Program-made: the position numbers and the translations under genes
DNA from: Cymodocea nodosa
Taxonomy: Eukaryota; Streptophyta; Magnoliopsida; Alismatales; Cymodoceaceae
Length of the DNA: 64,000 nt
Direction of reading: 5' to 3'
Assembly (NCBI GenBank): GCA_036874045.1
Contig: CM072337.1
Coordinates: 6,324,001 to 6,388,000 of the forward strand
Notes under the pieces: generated by a model
Told to the model about the DNA's origin: nothing
Seen by the model: only the letters and a program-made list of their open reading frames with translations
Database searches by the model: none
Shown here: positions 1 through 11,737 of the stretch, piece by piece
How the letters are laid out: each line of letters opens with the position of its first letter
Numbering within the stretch: position 1 is the first letter of the stretch

Positions 1-270
1 ATACAATGACTCAAGTTTTTGCCAAAAACCTAACGAGGTAGATTCATCAGCAACTTCTATTATAACTTCATTAGATAAACACAACAAGACGGTGGAGTGA
101 GCTTTCTCCTCCTGCAATTCAAACTCTAGCGAATTTCTGTTCAGAGTAGTTTCCTTATTTAAAGGAGCCCAAATACTTTGTTGCTTTAGAAGTGCTTTCA
201 TCTTAATTTGCCATAAGTTGAAGTTATTCTTACCATCAAACTTTTCTATCTTCAACCCCGAAGTATTCAT
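1..270 (-). pseudogene. gag: copia gag, N-terminal part, cut by window edge
   Basis: On the minus strand an open frame starts at the ATG at 270-268 and runs off the left edge. It begins MNTSGLKIEKFDGKNNFNLW, then WQIKMKALL, which is the standard N-terminus of copia gag proteins of the UBN2/DUF4219 type (F-G-NF--W---M-). Gag forms the virus-like particle in the cytoplasm. The visible 90 codons are unbroken. Labelled as an element part rather than a host gene because the LTR and primer site lie directly upstream. Confidence 0.8.
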
Positions 271-602
271 GTTTTCAAAACAACAAACAACCAGCAATAC
301 ACATGAGATATAATGTGATTTCAACAAACACAATTCTGCGGCAAGGTACACAATAGCAAGCAATATCTCAACAACAATATGCTATTGAAACTACTGATTT
401 CAACGAAATGCAATCAGCCACAAGCCAAACACACTACTTATCACAAAACAGTAGCAAATACTCGCACAAACCAAGCACAAAACCACAATCACAAAATACC
501 CAAAATCCGACAATCAAAGAGTCACTTGTCCAGAAAACTGTTGTGCCCTAGCCAGATGCCTCCTGTTGTATCTCTCTGAATACGAAACTTCTAACTACAA
601 AG

Positions 603-977
603 TTTTAAAGGAAAGAATTTCAGGAAGCTTACTACACATCCTCAAAATTTGAGATGCAATGGAGCACGGACGAGGAAGGCACACGACTTGGCGTCGGAGT
701 GTGCAGACTGGCGCCGACGACGACGGTAGTTGCGGCAATGGGGTATATCCTTCCAGAAATGGCTTGAACCTTGATCAATCTCTTCGAAATTTTAAAGGAA
801 GGAATTTCAGGAAGCTTACTACATGTCCTAAAAATTTGAGACGCAACGGAGCACGGACAAGGAAGGCACATGACTTGGCGTCGGAGTGTGCAGACTGGCA
901 CCGGCGACGACAGTAGTTACAACAATGGAGAGATCCCTTGCAGAAATGGCTTGAACCTTGATCAATCTCTTCGAAAC
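603..977 (-). repeat. 187-bp direct tandem repeat, two copies, in the element leader
   Basis: Units at 603-789 and 790-about 977 align along their whole length with scattered substitutions. Both contain the segments beginning GGAATTTCAGGAAGC and CTTGAACCTTGATCAATC. The pair lies between primer site and gag, in the untranslated leader. Open frames across it on both strands are by-products of the GC-rich repeat and are not annotated as genes. Confidence 0.85.
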
Positions 978-1008
978 TTCAGATGCAAACTCAAAGATGT
1001 CCAACCTA

Positions 1009-1020
1009 GCTCTGATACCA
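1009..1020 (-). other. Primer binding site, initiator-Met tRNA type
   Basis: On the minus strand the sequence reads TGGTATCAGAGC, two bases after the LTR end. This is the usual complement of the 3' end of initiator methionine tRNA used by plant copia elements. Confidence 0.85.
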
Positions 1021-1022
1021 GT

Positions 1023-1398
1023 TGTTGTGCGGAAAGATCAAACAAACGTGGAGAATTTAGGGGTGGCGTGGAGAAGAGATCTACGTGGAAGAGAGGATTG
1101 CGAGTGGAGAATTTGAAGAACAACAAATTTACGTGGTTCTCCAACACAGGTACGTCCACAGGTGATCAATCTATCATGATTCCTTACTGTATGGTTGTTG
1201 GTACAAAGAAGGGGGAGAACAAAATCAATGGATGGTTTGGCATGGCATCCCTTGGATGTGGATGACTCCTTACATATATAGGGGCAACGGTTGGTGATAC
1301 ACAAAAAGACAAGTTTGCCTATGTACAAATTATCAAAGAAATACAACCATATATAAAGACACATACATATACTTGATGGAAGACACACGCATCACACA
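1023..1398 (-). repeat. 5' LTR of the left-edge copia element
   Basis: The segment begins TG and ends CA on either strand and abuts a primer site two bases inward. A TATA-like run lies near 1274-1284 on the minus strand, and the segment is about 376 bp long. The outer boundary at 1398 rests only on the TG...CA rule, because the matching 3' LTR is outside the window. Confidence 0.65.
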
Positions 1399-1744
1399 AT
1401 ATATATGTATTCCATTAATACAGATGTAGTAAAATACAAATCTCATACAATTTTTACTTCTATGATTTTACTGAAAGTATGAATCAGTTTCAATAAGCTT
1501 ATACTTTTGATTAACAGTTTAAGATGAGTTACATATAAATTATTTTATAAGTTTAATCAATTAAGTCAAATTTATGCATGATCATATGTACTTTCCTCGA
1601 TTCAAAGAAAACACTTAATCAAAATTTCAGAAGTATTTAATGTTTTTCATTTACACTTTCATTTAAAATCGTAAAAACCATTAAAATTGATAAACTACTT
1701 AAAATCAATAAGATACTACTATGATTTTACAATAAATACATAGT
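1399..1744. other. AT-rich stretch, no recognised feature
   Basis: About 350 bases of AT-rich sequence between the left-edge copia LTR and the Sirevirus fragment. No ORF, terminal repeat or RNA-like structure was recognised. Part of it may be remnant Sirevirus 3' spacer, but no convincing match to the other copies was seen. Confidence 0.5.
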
Positions 1745-2446
1745 ATCTTAAGCAGCAGTTTAGATATTACTTAGATATTTATAATAAGTATATAATATCT
1801 ATGAGGTGAACAACATCATCAATAATATTTATCTTTTTGTGGAGTTTAAGAATTTTACACATCACATAGCCTACAAATACCCAAATTTAATCTTATGTCA
1901 CAGAATGTATTTTCGTCTAGAGGTTTTGTAAATATATCTACTAATTGATTTTTATTAGACACAAATTCTAATTAAATTTTTCCTTTAATTACGTTATCTC
2001 TTAGAAAATGATGTCTAACCTCTATATGCTTTGCTCTAGAATGTAATACAGGATTTTTGGAAAGATTTATTGTAGAACTACTGTCACAATAAATCTCAGT
2101 TGTATCATAAGATAATCCAAAATCTTCTAAAATTTGCCTTATCTATAGAATCTGAGTGCAACATAGTGCAGTAGCAACATATTCAGCTTCTATAGTAGAA
2201 AGTAATACACAGTTTTGCTTTCTATTAAACCATGACACCAAATTATTTCCCAATAATTGACATGTGCCACTGGTACTTTTTCTATTAGATTTAGATCATG
2301 CATAATTAGCATCAATATATCCTATAAGATCTATTGAATTATCCTTAGAATAATATAGTCCGAAATTTTTAGTTCCTTGTATATATCTAAATATTCTTTT
2401 AACTACAATTAAGTGTGATTCTTTAGGATTAGATTGAAATCTAGCC
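1745..2446 (-). pseudogene. pol: Sirevirus RNase H C-terminal fragment and 3' flank
   Basis: The minus strand here repeats the segment at about 6632-7330 almost base for base and encodes the end of copia RNase H (for example RIFRYIQGTKNFGLYYSKD). It joins directly to a truncated LTR at about 2446/2447, a joint that does not exist in an intact element. It is a displaced 3' fragment of an S-B-type Sirevirus. It is broken, with several interruptions. Confidence 0.8.
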
Positions 2447-3984
2447 ACCTGAGAGCTTTTCCTTGAAGAGGTGTTTTTGATCCCTGAAAAGATTTTTCTT
2501 TTGGTGTGCAAGGATAACTGATAAACGAGAATTCTATGCCTTTTATATTGTATATTCATTTCATGCATATCCTCCACATTTAATCACTACCAGCTTTCCA
2601 CTTCTTCACGTCTTTTCTTTTTCCTTTATCAAAATACACACGTTTTGACCCACATTTATATTTCGAATTTTCTTTAATCATCAATCTTGGATCTCTAAAA
2701 AATTTCCTGCAAAATAAACTTTCTCGTCCAAAATTTTTCATCAAGTACAATAAGAAGTCGTTACTTTAATGTTAACTAAACGAGTAACACAAGTATATAT
2801 ATAACTTAACGTTTCTAACTTAATGAGTTCCTAATGTGCCAACTCACGTGAAAAGTAATGTAGCTAACTCAATGTACTAACTCTGTGGTGTTATAGATAA
2901 CTCAACAAACTATCTCCGTTGTGTTACGATAACTCAACGAACCAGTAATAAACAAATGTTTTTATAATAAGAATTTTACTACGTGCAAAAATAACAACTT
3001 AAGTTTATAATGCTAACCTAACACGTTACCTTAGTGTTTAATATAGCAACTCAACGCGTTTAGTTATGTTAACTTAACGAGTTAAACATGTGCACCTCAT
3101 GTGGTACAATATAACATTCGTAACTTATAATTTCACCACGTGTACAACACTAACTTAACGAATTCGTCTCTTCTTTTACTCACTAACTTAACGAATTCTC
3201 ATGTGACCTATTTTAACCTTTAAGCCTCTAACTTAACGAGTTCTCACATGATCTCTATACGAACAAAACTCTAACTTAACAAGTTGTCTAAACGTGCACT
3301 GTTCATGATACATAAAATATAACTTTAAAACACATCATGCTTTTCAATAGAAACACACGTTAACTTAACGTTTAGTTAAATGAAAAATTAATGCAACGAA
3401 ACGACTAGTTATTAACTTAGTATAATTTCAGATCCAACACAGATAAGTATTTATATCAGTAAGTATTTTCTGTATTAATTGATGTACTTTAATTTCCTTT
3501 CACAAGCAATATTAATTGAGCAAATATTATTATTTTTCATTTCGCATACATCATCAAAATAAAATACTCAATAGTTTGTCTCTTCTTTTAATGACTAACT
3601 TAACGAGTTCTCCCGTGACCTATTTAAACCTTTAAGCCTCTAATTTAACGAGTTCTCACATGATCTCTATACAAATAACACTCTAACTTAGCAAGTTGTC
3701 TAAACGTGCATTGTTCATGATACAGAAGATACAACTTTAAAACATATCATGCTTTTCAATAAAAACACACGTTAAGTTAACGTTTAGTTAAATGAGAAAT
3801 TAATGCAATGAAATGACTAATTATTTACCTTATTATAATTTTAGATCCATTACATACAAGTATTTATATCAGTAAGCTTTTTCTGTATTAATTGATATTT
3901 TTAATTTCTTTTCACAAGCAATAGTAATTGAGCAAATATGATTACTTTCATTCAGCACATATCATCAAAACAAAATACTCAACA
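2447..3984 (-). repeat. Truncated 3' LTR of S-B, with internal 413-bp tandem duplication
   Basis: The LTR starts TGTTGAGTATTTTG at 3984, directly after a purine tract. It matches the plus-strand LTR at 30445-31740 but stops at about 2447, so roughly the last 400 bp are absent. The first part of the LTR is doubled: the segment starting GTCTCTTCTTTTA occurs at 3166 and again at 3579. The LTR is packed with TAACTTAACGA-type motifs. Confidence 0.85.
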
Positions 3985-3990
3985 ATCTCC
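3166..3990 (-). repeat. Tandem duplication, about 413 bp, two copies
   Basis: Units 3166-3578 and 3579-about 3990 align closely. The second unit reaches the purine tract, so the duplication covers the element-proximal start of the LTR. The homologous LTR at 30445-32155 has only one copy. Confidence 0.8.
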
Positions 3991-4516
3991 CCCTTTTTGA
4001 TGATGACAAAACCATATTAAATCAATTATGAAATATATTTAACTCAATAAAGCACCTTCGTTGGGTTAACTTTTAATTCAACAAACTTGTTTGTTGACTT
4101 AAGTTCACTTAAGCTTATTTCTATTGTTTGTGTAAATTTCACCTCTCAGAAATAACACTTATAGATGTCAATAGTTACATAAGTATCTTTTAGATTTTAA
4201 TAACCACATAATTATCTTTCAGATTACATTATCATCTGTCATAACCACTTAAATATTATCTCCCTTTATGATATATGCAATTAAAATCATAATCATCTTC
4301 TTCTTTTGAATTTTTAATTTAACATTTCTTCCCCTTTTTGTCATTTATCAAAAAGATGATTACACAGTATATATAATAAGAGACATATTTACAACAAAGC
4401 ATTCTATAAACAATAATAAGAATTGTAAACATTTACAAAATAAAATGTATTGTTCAATGAATCAAACAATGAATGCAAACATTACATTTTGTATTCAAAT
4501 ACAAGCAAACATACAG
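3986..4516 (-). other. S-B 3' untranslated region with polypurine tract
   Basis: The minus-strand purine tract AAAAAGGGGGAGAT (3999-3986) lies directly before the LTR start and would prime plus-strand DNA synthesis. A second tract-like run occurs near 4333. The rest is AT-rich and non-coding. Sireviruses are known to carry several such tracts near the 3' LTR. Confidence 0.75.
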
Positions 4517-5979
4517 TTATCTATTCCTCCTAAGTATATCACTTATAGCATTACAGATTTTATCTCCTAGATGCCTAATATCATTTCTGATGTCGTTAAG
4601 TACATCATCTAGGTCAGGAGGTATTTGGGGTTGCTGTTCTGCTTGAACTGAATAACTTGGCTGTTGTGGTGGAATCTGTTTTGTACATTCTGTTGGTTGT
4701 TGTTGAGGTTGATGCATGACCTAAAATTTTTGCAAATCTTTTACACTAAAAGCTCTCATCCCTTTAGTTTCAGAGGGCTAGTCAGATAAATTCAATTGGC
4801 TTGCAAGGAGTCTACATACATCATCACCAAAAAATAACTTTGAACTCATATGTTGTAGTTGAGAAGTGAAAACATCAAACCAATTGATTTGAATTCTATT
4901 CAACAGACCATAAGTTGCATATAAACAGCTTCTGTTGAGTTCCATATTGTGTTCGACTCTCTGAAATAAATTGGCATGCAATATATTTGCAATAAATCTT
5001 GCCTTTGCATTCAGATTTTCCATTAATCTCATTTTAGTATATACATTTGGAATTTTTGATAAAGACTGAATGTTCCATTCTAGTTGTCTAATAATCATGT
5101 CAAACCTGTTTGTAACAACAACACCTTCATTCTTTAATCTCAAAACATCAAAAATTAATTCTGTAGACAATATGAACTCATGTTTATTTATTTGAGTTTT
5201 CAGTATATTTTCATTCCTAACTAGATTGCTATAAAAAGCTGTAATAAGCTCTTTGTATTGCTTCCATTTCGTTCCAACTGGCAAGAATTGAATGAAGCCT
5301 TGATACTCAAATAAATCTCTTATATCAATCAAATTTCTGAATTTTATTGGTCAAGCATGCAGAATTTGACATGTAATCAGATTTTGTATTTATACACTAC
5401 TTCCTTAGATCTAAAATGAATTGAATTACCTCGAATTTGTAATATTATACACAAAGAAGGTGATACTTGAAGCCTTGATTTAGAGTTTAATTCATCTTCA
5501 GGAACCTCTTCTTCAAAATGAATGTCATGTTGTTCCTCTGTGAAAATATTTTCTTGAAGCTGATCAGGTAAGCTTGATTCTTCAGCTTCAATAGTGTAAG
5601 GAACATTTTCATTATCCTCTACATTCATTGGTTGAGTTTCTATAGAATGATCAAAGTTCAATTTTTTCACAAATTCTACAGCCGATGTATCTGTTTGTAA
5701 TTGTTCATTTTGTTCAACAGATATCTCCATTGATACATGTTGTGAATTCTCCGACTCTGCTTCTATAGATTCTGAAGAAGGTTGGTTGACATTTAGCTCT
5801 TCTAGAGTCTTAACTTTTTCAATATCCGCTACTCCAGACAATTTAGCATGTGAGCTAGTTATGGCCTTAACATTGTCAATTATATTTGTAATAACTTATT
5901 CAATGTCAGTAGTCTGATACTTTGATTTTTCAATTTCTACATCATTAGGACTTGAACTAATAGAAAAACTTGAGCTCAT
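4517..5979 (-). pseudogene. Env-like extra ORF of S-B (plant transposon-protein domain)
   Basis: Downstream of pol, this region encodes an acidic N-terminal half and a C-terminal domain with IRDLFEYQGFIQFLPVGTKW, then ITAFYSNLV, LRLKNEGVVV, ARFIANILHANLF, LYATYGLL and IQINWFDVF. The spacing of the FYSNL block and the later ARF block resembles the domain Pfam calls a putative plant transposon protein (PF20167), members of which are often labelled envelope-like; this is recalled, not searched. The tail is glutamine-rich. Its role is unproven. A homologue sits at 28655-30027, and a more distant one in S-A and S-D. Broken, with a few interruptions. Confidence 0.7.
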
Positions 5980-6734
5980 ATTTGACTTGGATTTCTTCTC
6001 AAGTTTTCTAGCAAGGGAAAGAAGTTTGTCTTTTTAAATTGTTTCATCAAGATCTTAAGGGAACTAAACTCAGATTAACCAAGATTTATATTTTGAATTA
6101 TATTAATCTGTTTTGGACATTGTTAATCCTTCCCCTACAAATATACTTCAAATATATTCAATAACATACAAAATATACTTGTATACCAATAGATGTTAAG
6201 TATAACTATACTTTTAAATTTTCTTTTGAGAAACTTATGTTATCCTGAATTCATCAAGAATGATTTCTAGAATCAATTTTCACTATATATGAATCAAATC
6301 ACAACTTTGAACTTAATATAATTAATTCAAGGAGAATAAAAGAATGTATCTCAAATAAACGTTTTCAAAAGTACTAATGTTGATTCAACAAAACAGTAGT
6401 CATATTGGTAGAAACTATATTCAATTCAAAGATATTTGTAATTAATGAAACAAATTTTTATTTTTATTTTTTAAAATAGTAAACATTGATAATTTTCTTT
6501 AAAAGTTAGTTTTAAAAGCTTGAATCATACAAGAGCTTTCTAATGTACCCATGTAATGAGCTTTCAGTCAACAATCCCATATCTAATTAGAACCTTAGGT
6601 TGCTAGATTTTAAGAATCCTTTTTAGGACATCTTATGCAGTAGTTTAGATATTACTTAGATATTTATGATAGGTATATAATATCTATGAGGTGAACAATA
6701 TCAACAATATTTATCTTTTTGTGGAGTTTAAGCA
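5980..6734 (-). other. S-B spacer between pol and the env-like ORF
   Basis: Non-coding AT-rich DNA. On the minus strand about 6000-6600 is recognisably similar to plus-strand 39640-40060, the region before the 3' LTR of gypsy family G; both share GATTGTTGACTGAAAGCTC and TTTATTTGAGATACA. A copia element thus carries a gypsy-like segment here. Confidence 0.65.
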
Positions 6735-9700
6735 TTTTACACATCACATAGCCTATAAATACCCAAATTTAATCTTATGTCGTAGAATGTATTTTCGTCT
6801 AGAGGTTTTGTAAATATATCAGCTAATTGATTTTTACTAGACACAAATCCTAATTTAATTTTTCCTTTAATTACGTTATCTCTTAGAAAATGATGTCACA
6901 CCTCTATATGCTTTGCTCTAGAATGTAATATAGGATTTTTGGAAAGATTTATTGCAGAACTACTGTCACAATAAATCTCAGTTGTATCAAAAGATAATCC
7001 AAAGTCTTCTAAAGTTTGCCTTATCCACAAAATCTGAGTGCAACACAGTGCAGCAGCAACCTATTCAGCTTCTGTAGTTTAAAGTGCTACACAATTTTGC
7101 TTTTTACTAAACCATGACACCAAATTATTTCCCAATAATTGACATGTGCTACTAGTACTCTTTCTATTAGAATTAAATCCTGCGTAATCAGCATCAGTAT
7201 ATCCTATAAGATCTATTGAAGTATCCTTAGAATAATATAGTTTGAAATTTTTAGTTCCTTGTATATATCTAAATATTCTTTTAACTACAATTGAGTGTGA
7301 TTCTTTAGGATTAGATTGAAATCTAGCACAAGCACACATAACAAACATAATATCAAGTCTACCAGTAGTTAAATAAAGTAAAGAACCAATCATACTTCTG
7401 TATTTTCTTTGATCTATTGATTTTCCTATGTCATCAATATCTAACTTTAAAGAAATACTCATTGGAGTTCCTCGAATCCTTGTATCATTAAAATTAAATT
7501 TCTTAAGCATTTGATCTGCATATTTTTCCTAATTTAAAAATATACCTTTATCCATTTGCTTAATTTGAAGTCCTAGAAAATATGAAAGTTTTCCTATCAT
7601 ACTCATTTCAAACTAACTAGTCATCTCTTTAGAAAATATTTTTATCAGTTTATCAAAGGTTGCTCCAAAGATTATATCATCCACATATATTTAAACAACA
7701 ATCTGATCTTTACCATCTCTCTTAATAAATAGAGTATGATCTACTTTTCCCATGATATAACCTTGTTCTATTAAAAAAGTAGATAATCTTTCATACCATG
7801 ATCTAGGTGCTTGCTTAAAATCATATAAGGCTTTCTTCAATTTATACACAAAGTCAAGATTTTTAATATCTTCAAATCTAGGTAGTTGTTTTACATAGAC
7901 TTCTTCATTAATTAAACCATTTAGAAATGTACTCTTTACATCCATTTGATATAATTTAAAATCCATATAACAAGCATAAGCCAATAATATTCTAATACTT
8001 TCTAACCTAGCCACAGGAGCAAATGTTTCATCATAATCTAGTCCTTCTTCCTGTGTATACTCATGTGCAACTAATCTAGCTTTGTTCCTTATAACTTGAC
8101 CAGTCTCATTAGTTTTGCTTCTAAAGATCCACTTTGTACCTATTATGGACTGATTTTCTGGTAGAGAGACTAATTCCCAAACATCATTTCTAGTGAGTTG
8201 ATTTAGTTCTTCTTGCATTGCCACTATCCAATTTTCATCAAATAATGATTCTTCTATATTCCTTGGTTCCACCATAGAAACAAACATACACATACCACTT
8301 AAATTTAATGAAGCTCTAGTTTTAACTCCATCATTAATATTACCAATGACTTGAGTAATGGGATATGATGAAGAATAACGTCAATTTGTCTGATTTTCCT
8401 CAATATTCTCATCAACATTTGAAGGTTCATCACTTTTATCATTAGTTTGATCATTTAAGTTCATATTTTTGATTTTCTTAGATAAATCTTCAATCTCTCT
8501 ATTGATCTCTAACTGTTTTGGGAAATTGATCATATCATCATTATCAGCTTTAGATTGAGATTCTCTAAAAGAATTTTCATTGAAGCTTACATGGAGGGTT
8601 TCTTCAATAGTTCTAGAAGTCTTGTTATATACTCTATAGGCTTTACTTCTAGTAGAGTAACCTACAAAAATTCCTTCATCCGCTTTGGCTTGAAATTTAT
8701 CCTTTTTATCCTTAGTATTAAGAATAAAATACTTGCACCCAAATGGTTTCATATAGGAAATTTTTGGAACCCTATGAAACATAATTTCAAAAGGAATTTT
8801 ATTAACACAAGGTCTTAAGTGACTTCTGTTAATAACATAACAAGCTTTATTCACTACTTCAGCCCAAAGATTTTGAGGTAAATTATGTTCATTCAACATA
8901 GTTTTGGCCATTTCCTAAAGTGATATATTCTTTCTCTCAACAACACCATTTTGAGATAGTGCTCTTGGAAAAGAAAATCTGTGATCAATGCCATAATCTT
9001 TACAATAATTATCCATTTGATCATTATCAAATTCTGTACCATGAGCACTCCTAAGTTTTTGAATAGAGACACTTTGTTCATTTTGAACAAGATTGCAAAA
9101 CATTTGAAGCTTTTCAAAAACTTCTATCTTAGATGCTAGAAAATATACCCAAGTGTATCTAAAGAAGTCATCTACTAAAACAAATACATACCGTTTACCA
9201 CCAAGACTCATGATTCTTGTTGGTCCAAATAGATCTATATGTATAAGTTCTAAGACTCTCTTGCTTGATATATCAGTTTTGGATTTAAAAGTGTTTTTGT
9301 GAAGTTTACCTAACTCACATGCATCACACATAAAGTCCTTTAAGTATTTAATCTTTGGTAAGCCTCTCACTAAATGTTTTCTAGACAGTTTATGTAACAG
9401 TTTCATATTTATATGCTTGATCCTTCTATGCCACAATATGCATCACTAGTTTCAGCTAACAAACATGAATTTAAATCAACTACACCACAAGGTAAAGATA
9501 AAATACATACAGAACCTTTTCTTTTAGCAATAAACTTAAGTTCATCTGTATTTTTATCAATAATTTTGCATACAATATCTTCAAACACTACATAATATCC
9601 ATTCTCAATTAGTTTTATAACACTCAGCAAATTAAATCCTAGGTTTTCTACATATAGTACATTCGAAATAACACAAGTCAAAGTTATTTGAGCATTTCCC

Positions 9701-9840
9701 ATACCTTTGATTTTATCCTTGCTTTTGTTTCCAAATGTTACACTTCCTTTTGTGGTATTTGTAAAATTTTTTAGTACACTTTTCTATCCGATCATGTGAC
9801 TTGATGCTCCACTGTCCAAGATCTATTTTGATGTTGTTTC
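6735..9840 (-). pseudogene. pol: Sirevirus S-B pol: integrase, reverse transcriptase, RNase H
   Basis: Pol domains in copia order on the minus strand. The pre-integrase zinc region is about 9440-9280 (WHRRIKHINMKLLHKLS, then CDACELGKLHK), the integrase core runs to about 8900, and its C-terminal part is 8880-8560 (YMKPFGCKYFILNTKDKKDK). Reverse transcriptase is 8290-7600 (ELNQLTRNDVWELVSLPENQ, then YDETFAPVARLESIR, then [17 protein letters not shown]). RNase H is 7510-6735 (YRSMIGSLLYLTTGRLDIMF, then RKSTSSTCQLLGNNLVSW). The product would integrate and copy the element. Broken, with many interruptions. Confidence 0.85.
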
Positions 9841-10284
9841 CTCCTGCAAAACAAATTAAGAAAAACTTTTTCTTGGTACCTAATGTTGTTGAGGACCAAG
9901 TTCATTAAACGCATATTTCTTCTTTTTGTTTAAAAATAGTTTAACATTATCATTTAAGTTCTTATTAGTTGTAAGTACTATTGACCTATCATTAGCTTGA
10001 TACTCACATATAGCATTATTGCTCTTATAATCATTCTTTTTGTTTTCAGATATAGTATAACCAAGACCAAATCAATTTTTATTAGATGTTAATTTATTTT
10101 GGTCATACTCATACATTTCAGTAAATTCATACCAAGATTTTGTACTTGTATTTGAATTTTCAGTACATACAAAATCTTTTTCTGCATAAGAATTTTCAGA
10201 TAAAGAACATGTAGAACCAGTAATTAGTCTAATACCATGTTTTGAATTACATGCTCAGGTTTCTAAATTTTCAGTTTACTACAA
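9841..10284 (-). pseudogene. gag: S-B gag C-terminal / linker region
   Basis: The minus-strand sequence upstream of integrase carries low-complexity lysine- and asparagine-rich coding remnants typical of the Sirevirus gag tail. It stops at 10284, where the S-A LTR begins. Little of gag is left and it is broken. Confidence 0.55.
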
Positions 10285-11449
10285 GTAGGATCGTCTGTAT
10301 CACAAGAAGGGGGTGAATTGTGTCTTTAGTAATTAAAATACTAGCGGATAAAACAAGAGCACAAAACACTCGTAAATGAAATTCTATTCTTTATGTAAAG
10401 ACATAATTTACAATATCTTTTCAGCTCAATTCCCTTCTTGAAGGTTTTGATATAGTAATGTTTGATATAAATTCAAATAGAAAAATAAAGCTCTTATTCA
10501 AAACTAATTTCGAATTGTATAAAACCTAATCTTTATGCACACAGCTTCTTTCCTTCTCTTTGCTCAGCTTCTGTATCTCTTCTTCTATAGTTGTTGAATT
10601 TCCAGACTTCTTGCGTTTGCACCTCCTTTTCTGAAATTGCTTGGAATTTCGAACTTCTTTTGATGTTGGAGAATTTTTCAGAATATGAACATTCAAACTT
10701 AACTTTTTAGTTAGGGATCCAGATTGAATATTCAGACTTGGTTTTTGAGATTTGGATCCTCTGTTGTAATGTAGCTCATACTCTCAATTAGTAGTCGAAC
10801 TATGTCTTCACGTTCAACATATTCATCCACTTAATCCATAATCCATAATCTACGTACTAATTTTTTCTTTAATCCAAATTACTATCTTTTTGAGTTTCCA
10901 TGATCTTCACTCGTAGATTCACTGAGACTTTATCTTCCTGGAGTCTTGTAGAATATCTTCTAAGTCTTCGATTTAGTCGAACACTTATCCTTTAAGTCCT
11001 ATGAAAACTTGAATACTTATCTGTAACTCTTCGAGTTTTTGCACCTGCAAAACACGTGACTAAACATAGCAAACTTATCTGTTCGTTAGTCATTTTATAA
11101 AACTCAAAGACTTATCTATCCATGCGTATAAAAACTCGAACAGTTATCTAACTATTCGATTTTCATTATCGAACGCACATGGAAAACACGTGACAACTTA
11201 AAACATTAAAAACACACGTGCAGATAACTTAACTATACAAGTTTTTAACATAAACTATTCAACAAAAATGAAACGTTAACTATCCAAAAGTTTAACTATC
11301 GAAAATCTAACTCTTCGGAAATCTTTAACTTACCTGACATAAAAATGAAACTTTGCTATAATCTGTTAACAATTATACTTAGAGAATATTATTTAGACTT
11401 ATTTAAAAACTTTAATAAAGCATATATCATCAAAACAAAATTCCTAACA
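10285..11449 (-). repeat. 3' LTR of S-A, about 1.16 kb
   Basis: On the minus strand it starts TGTTAGGAATTTTG right after the purine tract and ends at ...GACGATCCTAC. The end agrees with the 5' LTR end of S-D at 48504, where the same sequence abuts a primer site. It is the only uninterrupted LTR of this subfamily here and serves as the reference for the rearranged copies at 45355-46139, 48015-48504, 59065-60039 and 32524-33121. Confidence 0.85.
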
Positions 11450-11737
11450 ATCTCCCCCTTTTTGATGATGTCAAAACCTAATAAGTCAAATAATCTATCT
11501 TCTCCCCCTTTTTGACATTATAAAAAAGTAAATAAAATGTAAGGAAGAAAAATATTCTAATTACATATCGTTCAAAAAGATATTTTTAAACATGCATAAC
11601 TATCATGGATTAAGCATAAACTATTTAAATATAAACTATGAAAAATAATCACATGAATATTAAATGCAGTAAACAGTTTACATAATATTTTTGGCAACAA
11701 ATTACAATACATAAATCATGTAATACATAATTTGTAT
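11450..11737 (-). other. S-A 3' untranslated region with two purine tracts
   Basis: The minus strand carries two AAAAAGGGGGAG runs, at about 11518-11507 and 11464-11451. The second touches the LTR start. Multiple tracts are a Sirevirus trait. No coding sequence is seen. Confidence 0.75.

Larger units (their letters stand above)
1..1398 (-). mobile_element. Ty1/copia LTR element, 5' end only
   Basis: This is the 5' end of a copia element read on the minus strand and cut by the window edge. In element order it has an LTR (1398-1023), a primer site (about 1020-1009), a leader of about 740 bases containing a direct tandem repeat, and the start of gag (270-1). The LTR, primer site and gag are in the correct order and spacing. 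The LTR is short (about 376 bp), unlike the long Sirevirus LTRs elsewhere in the window, so it is a different copia lineage, perhaps Tork- or Tnt1-like (inference). The visible gag stretch has no break; the state of the rest is unknown. Confidence 0.8.
2447..10284 (-). mobile_element. Sirevirus element S-B (Ty1/copia), broken
   Basis: Minus-strand element. In element order: end of gag with a spacer region (10284-9841), integrase, reverse transcriptase and RNase H (9840-6735), spacer (6734-5980), env-like ORF (5979-4517), 3' untranslated region with purine tract (4516-3985), and a truncated 3' LTR (3984-2447). Sirevirus assignment rests on pol motifs such as YDETFAPVARLESIRILLAYA, the AAAAAGGGGGAGAT tract before the LTR, and the extra ORF after pol. 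The 5' end is replaced at 10285 by element S-A. The coding parts carry many breaks, on the order of ten, so the copy is long dead. Confidence 0.85.

Noticed and set aside
379-579. 66-codon plus-strand ORF near the left edge
   Set aside because: It lies in the leader of a minus-strand copia element, has no recognisable domain and is cut through low-complexity sequence; most likely chance.
1009-1020. tRNA-like sequence at the primer sites
   Set aside because: Only the 12-18 bases complementary to a tRNA 3' end are present; there is no tRNA cloverleaf, so they are primer sites.
632-1265. Overlapping ORFs on both strands at 632-1388
   Set aside because: They arise from the GC-rich tandem repeat and the LTR of the copia element; the frames mirror each other and match no family.
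2760-3420. CRISPR-like regularly spaced short repeats
   Set aside because: The motif copies are degenerate, occur in both orientations with irregular spacing, and the DNA is a plant LTR.
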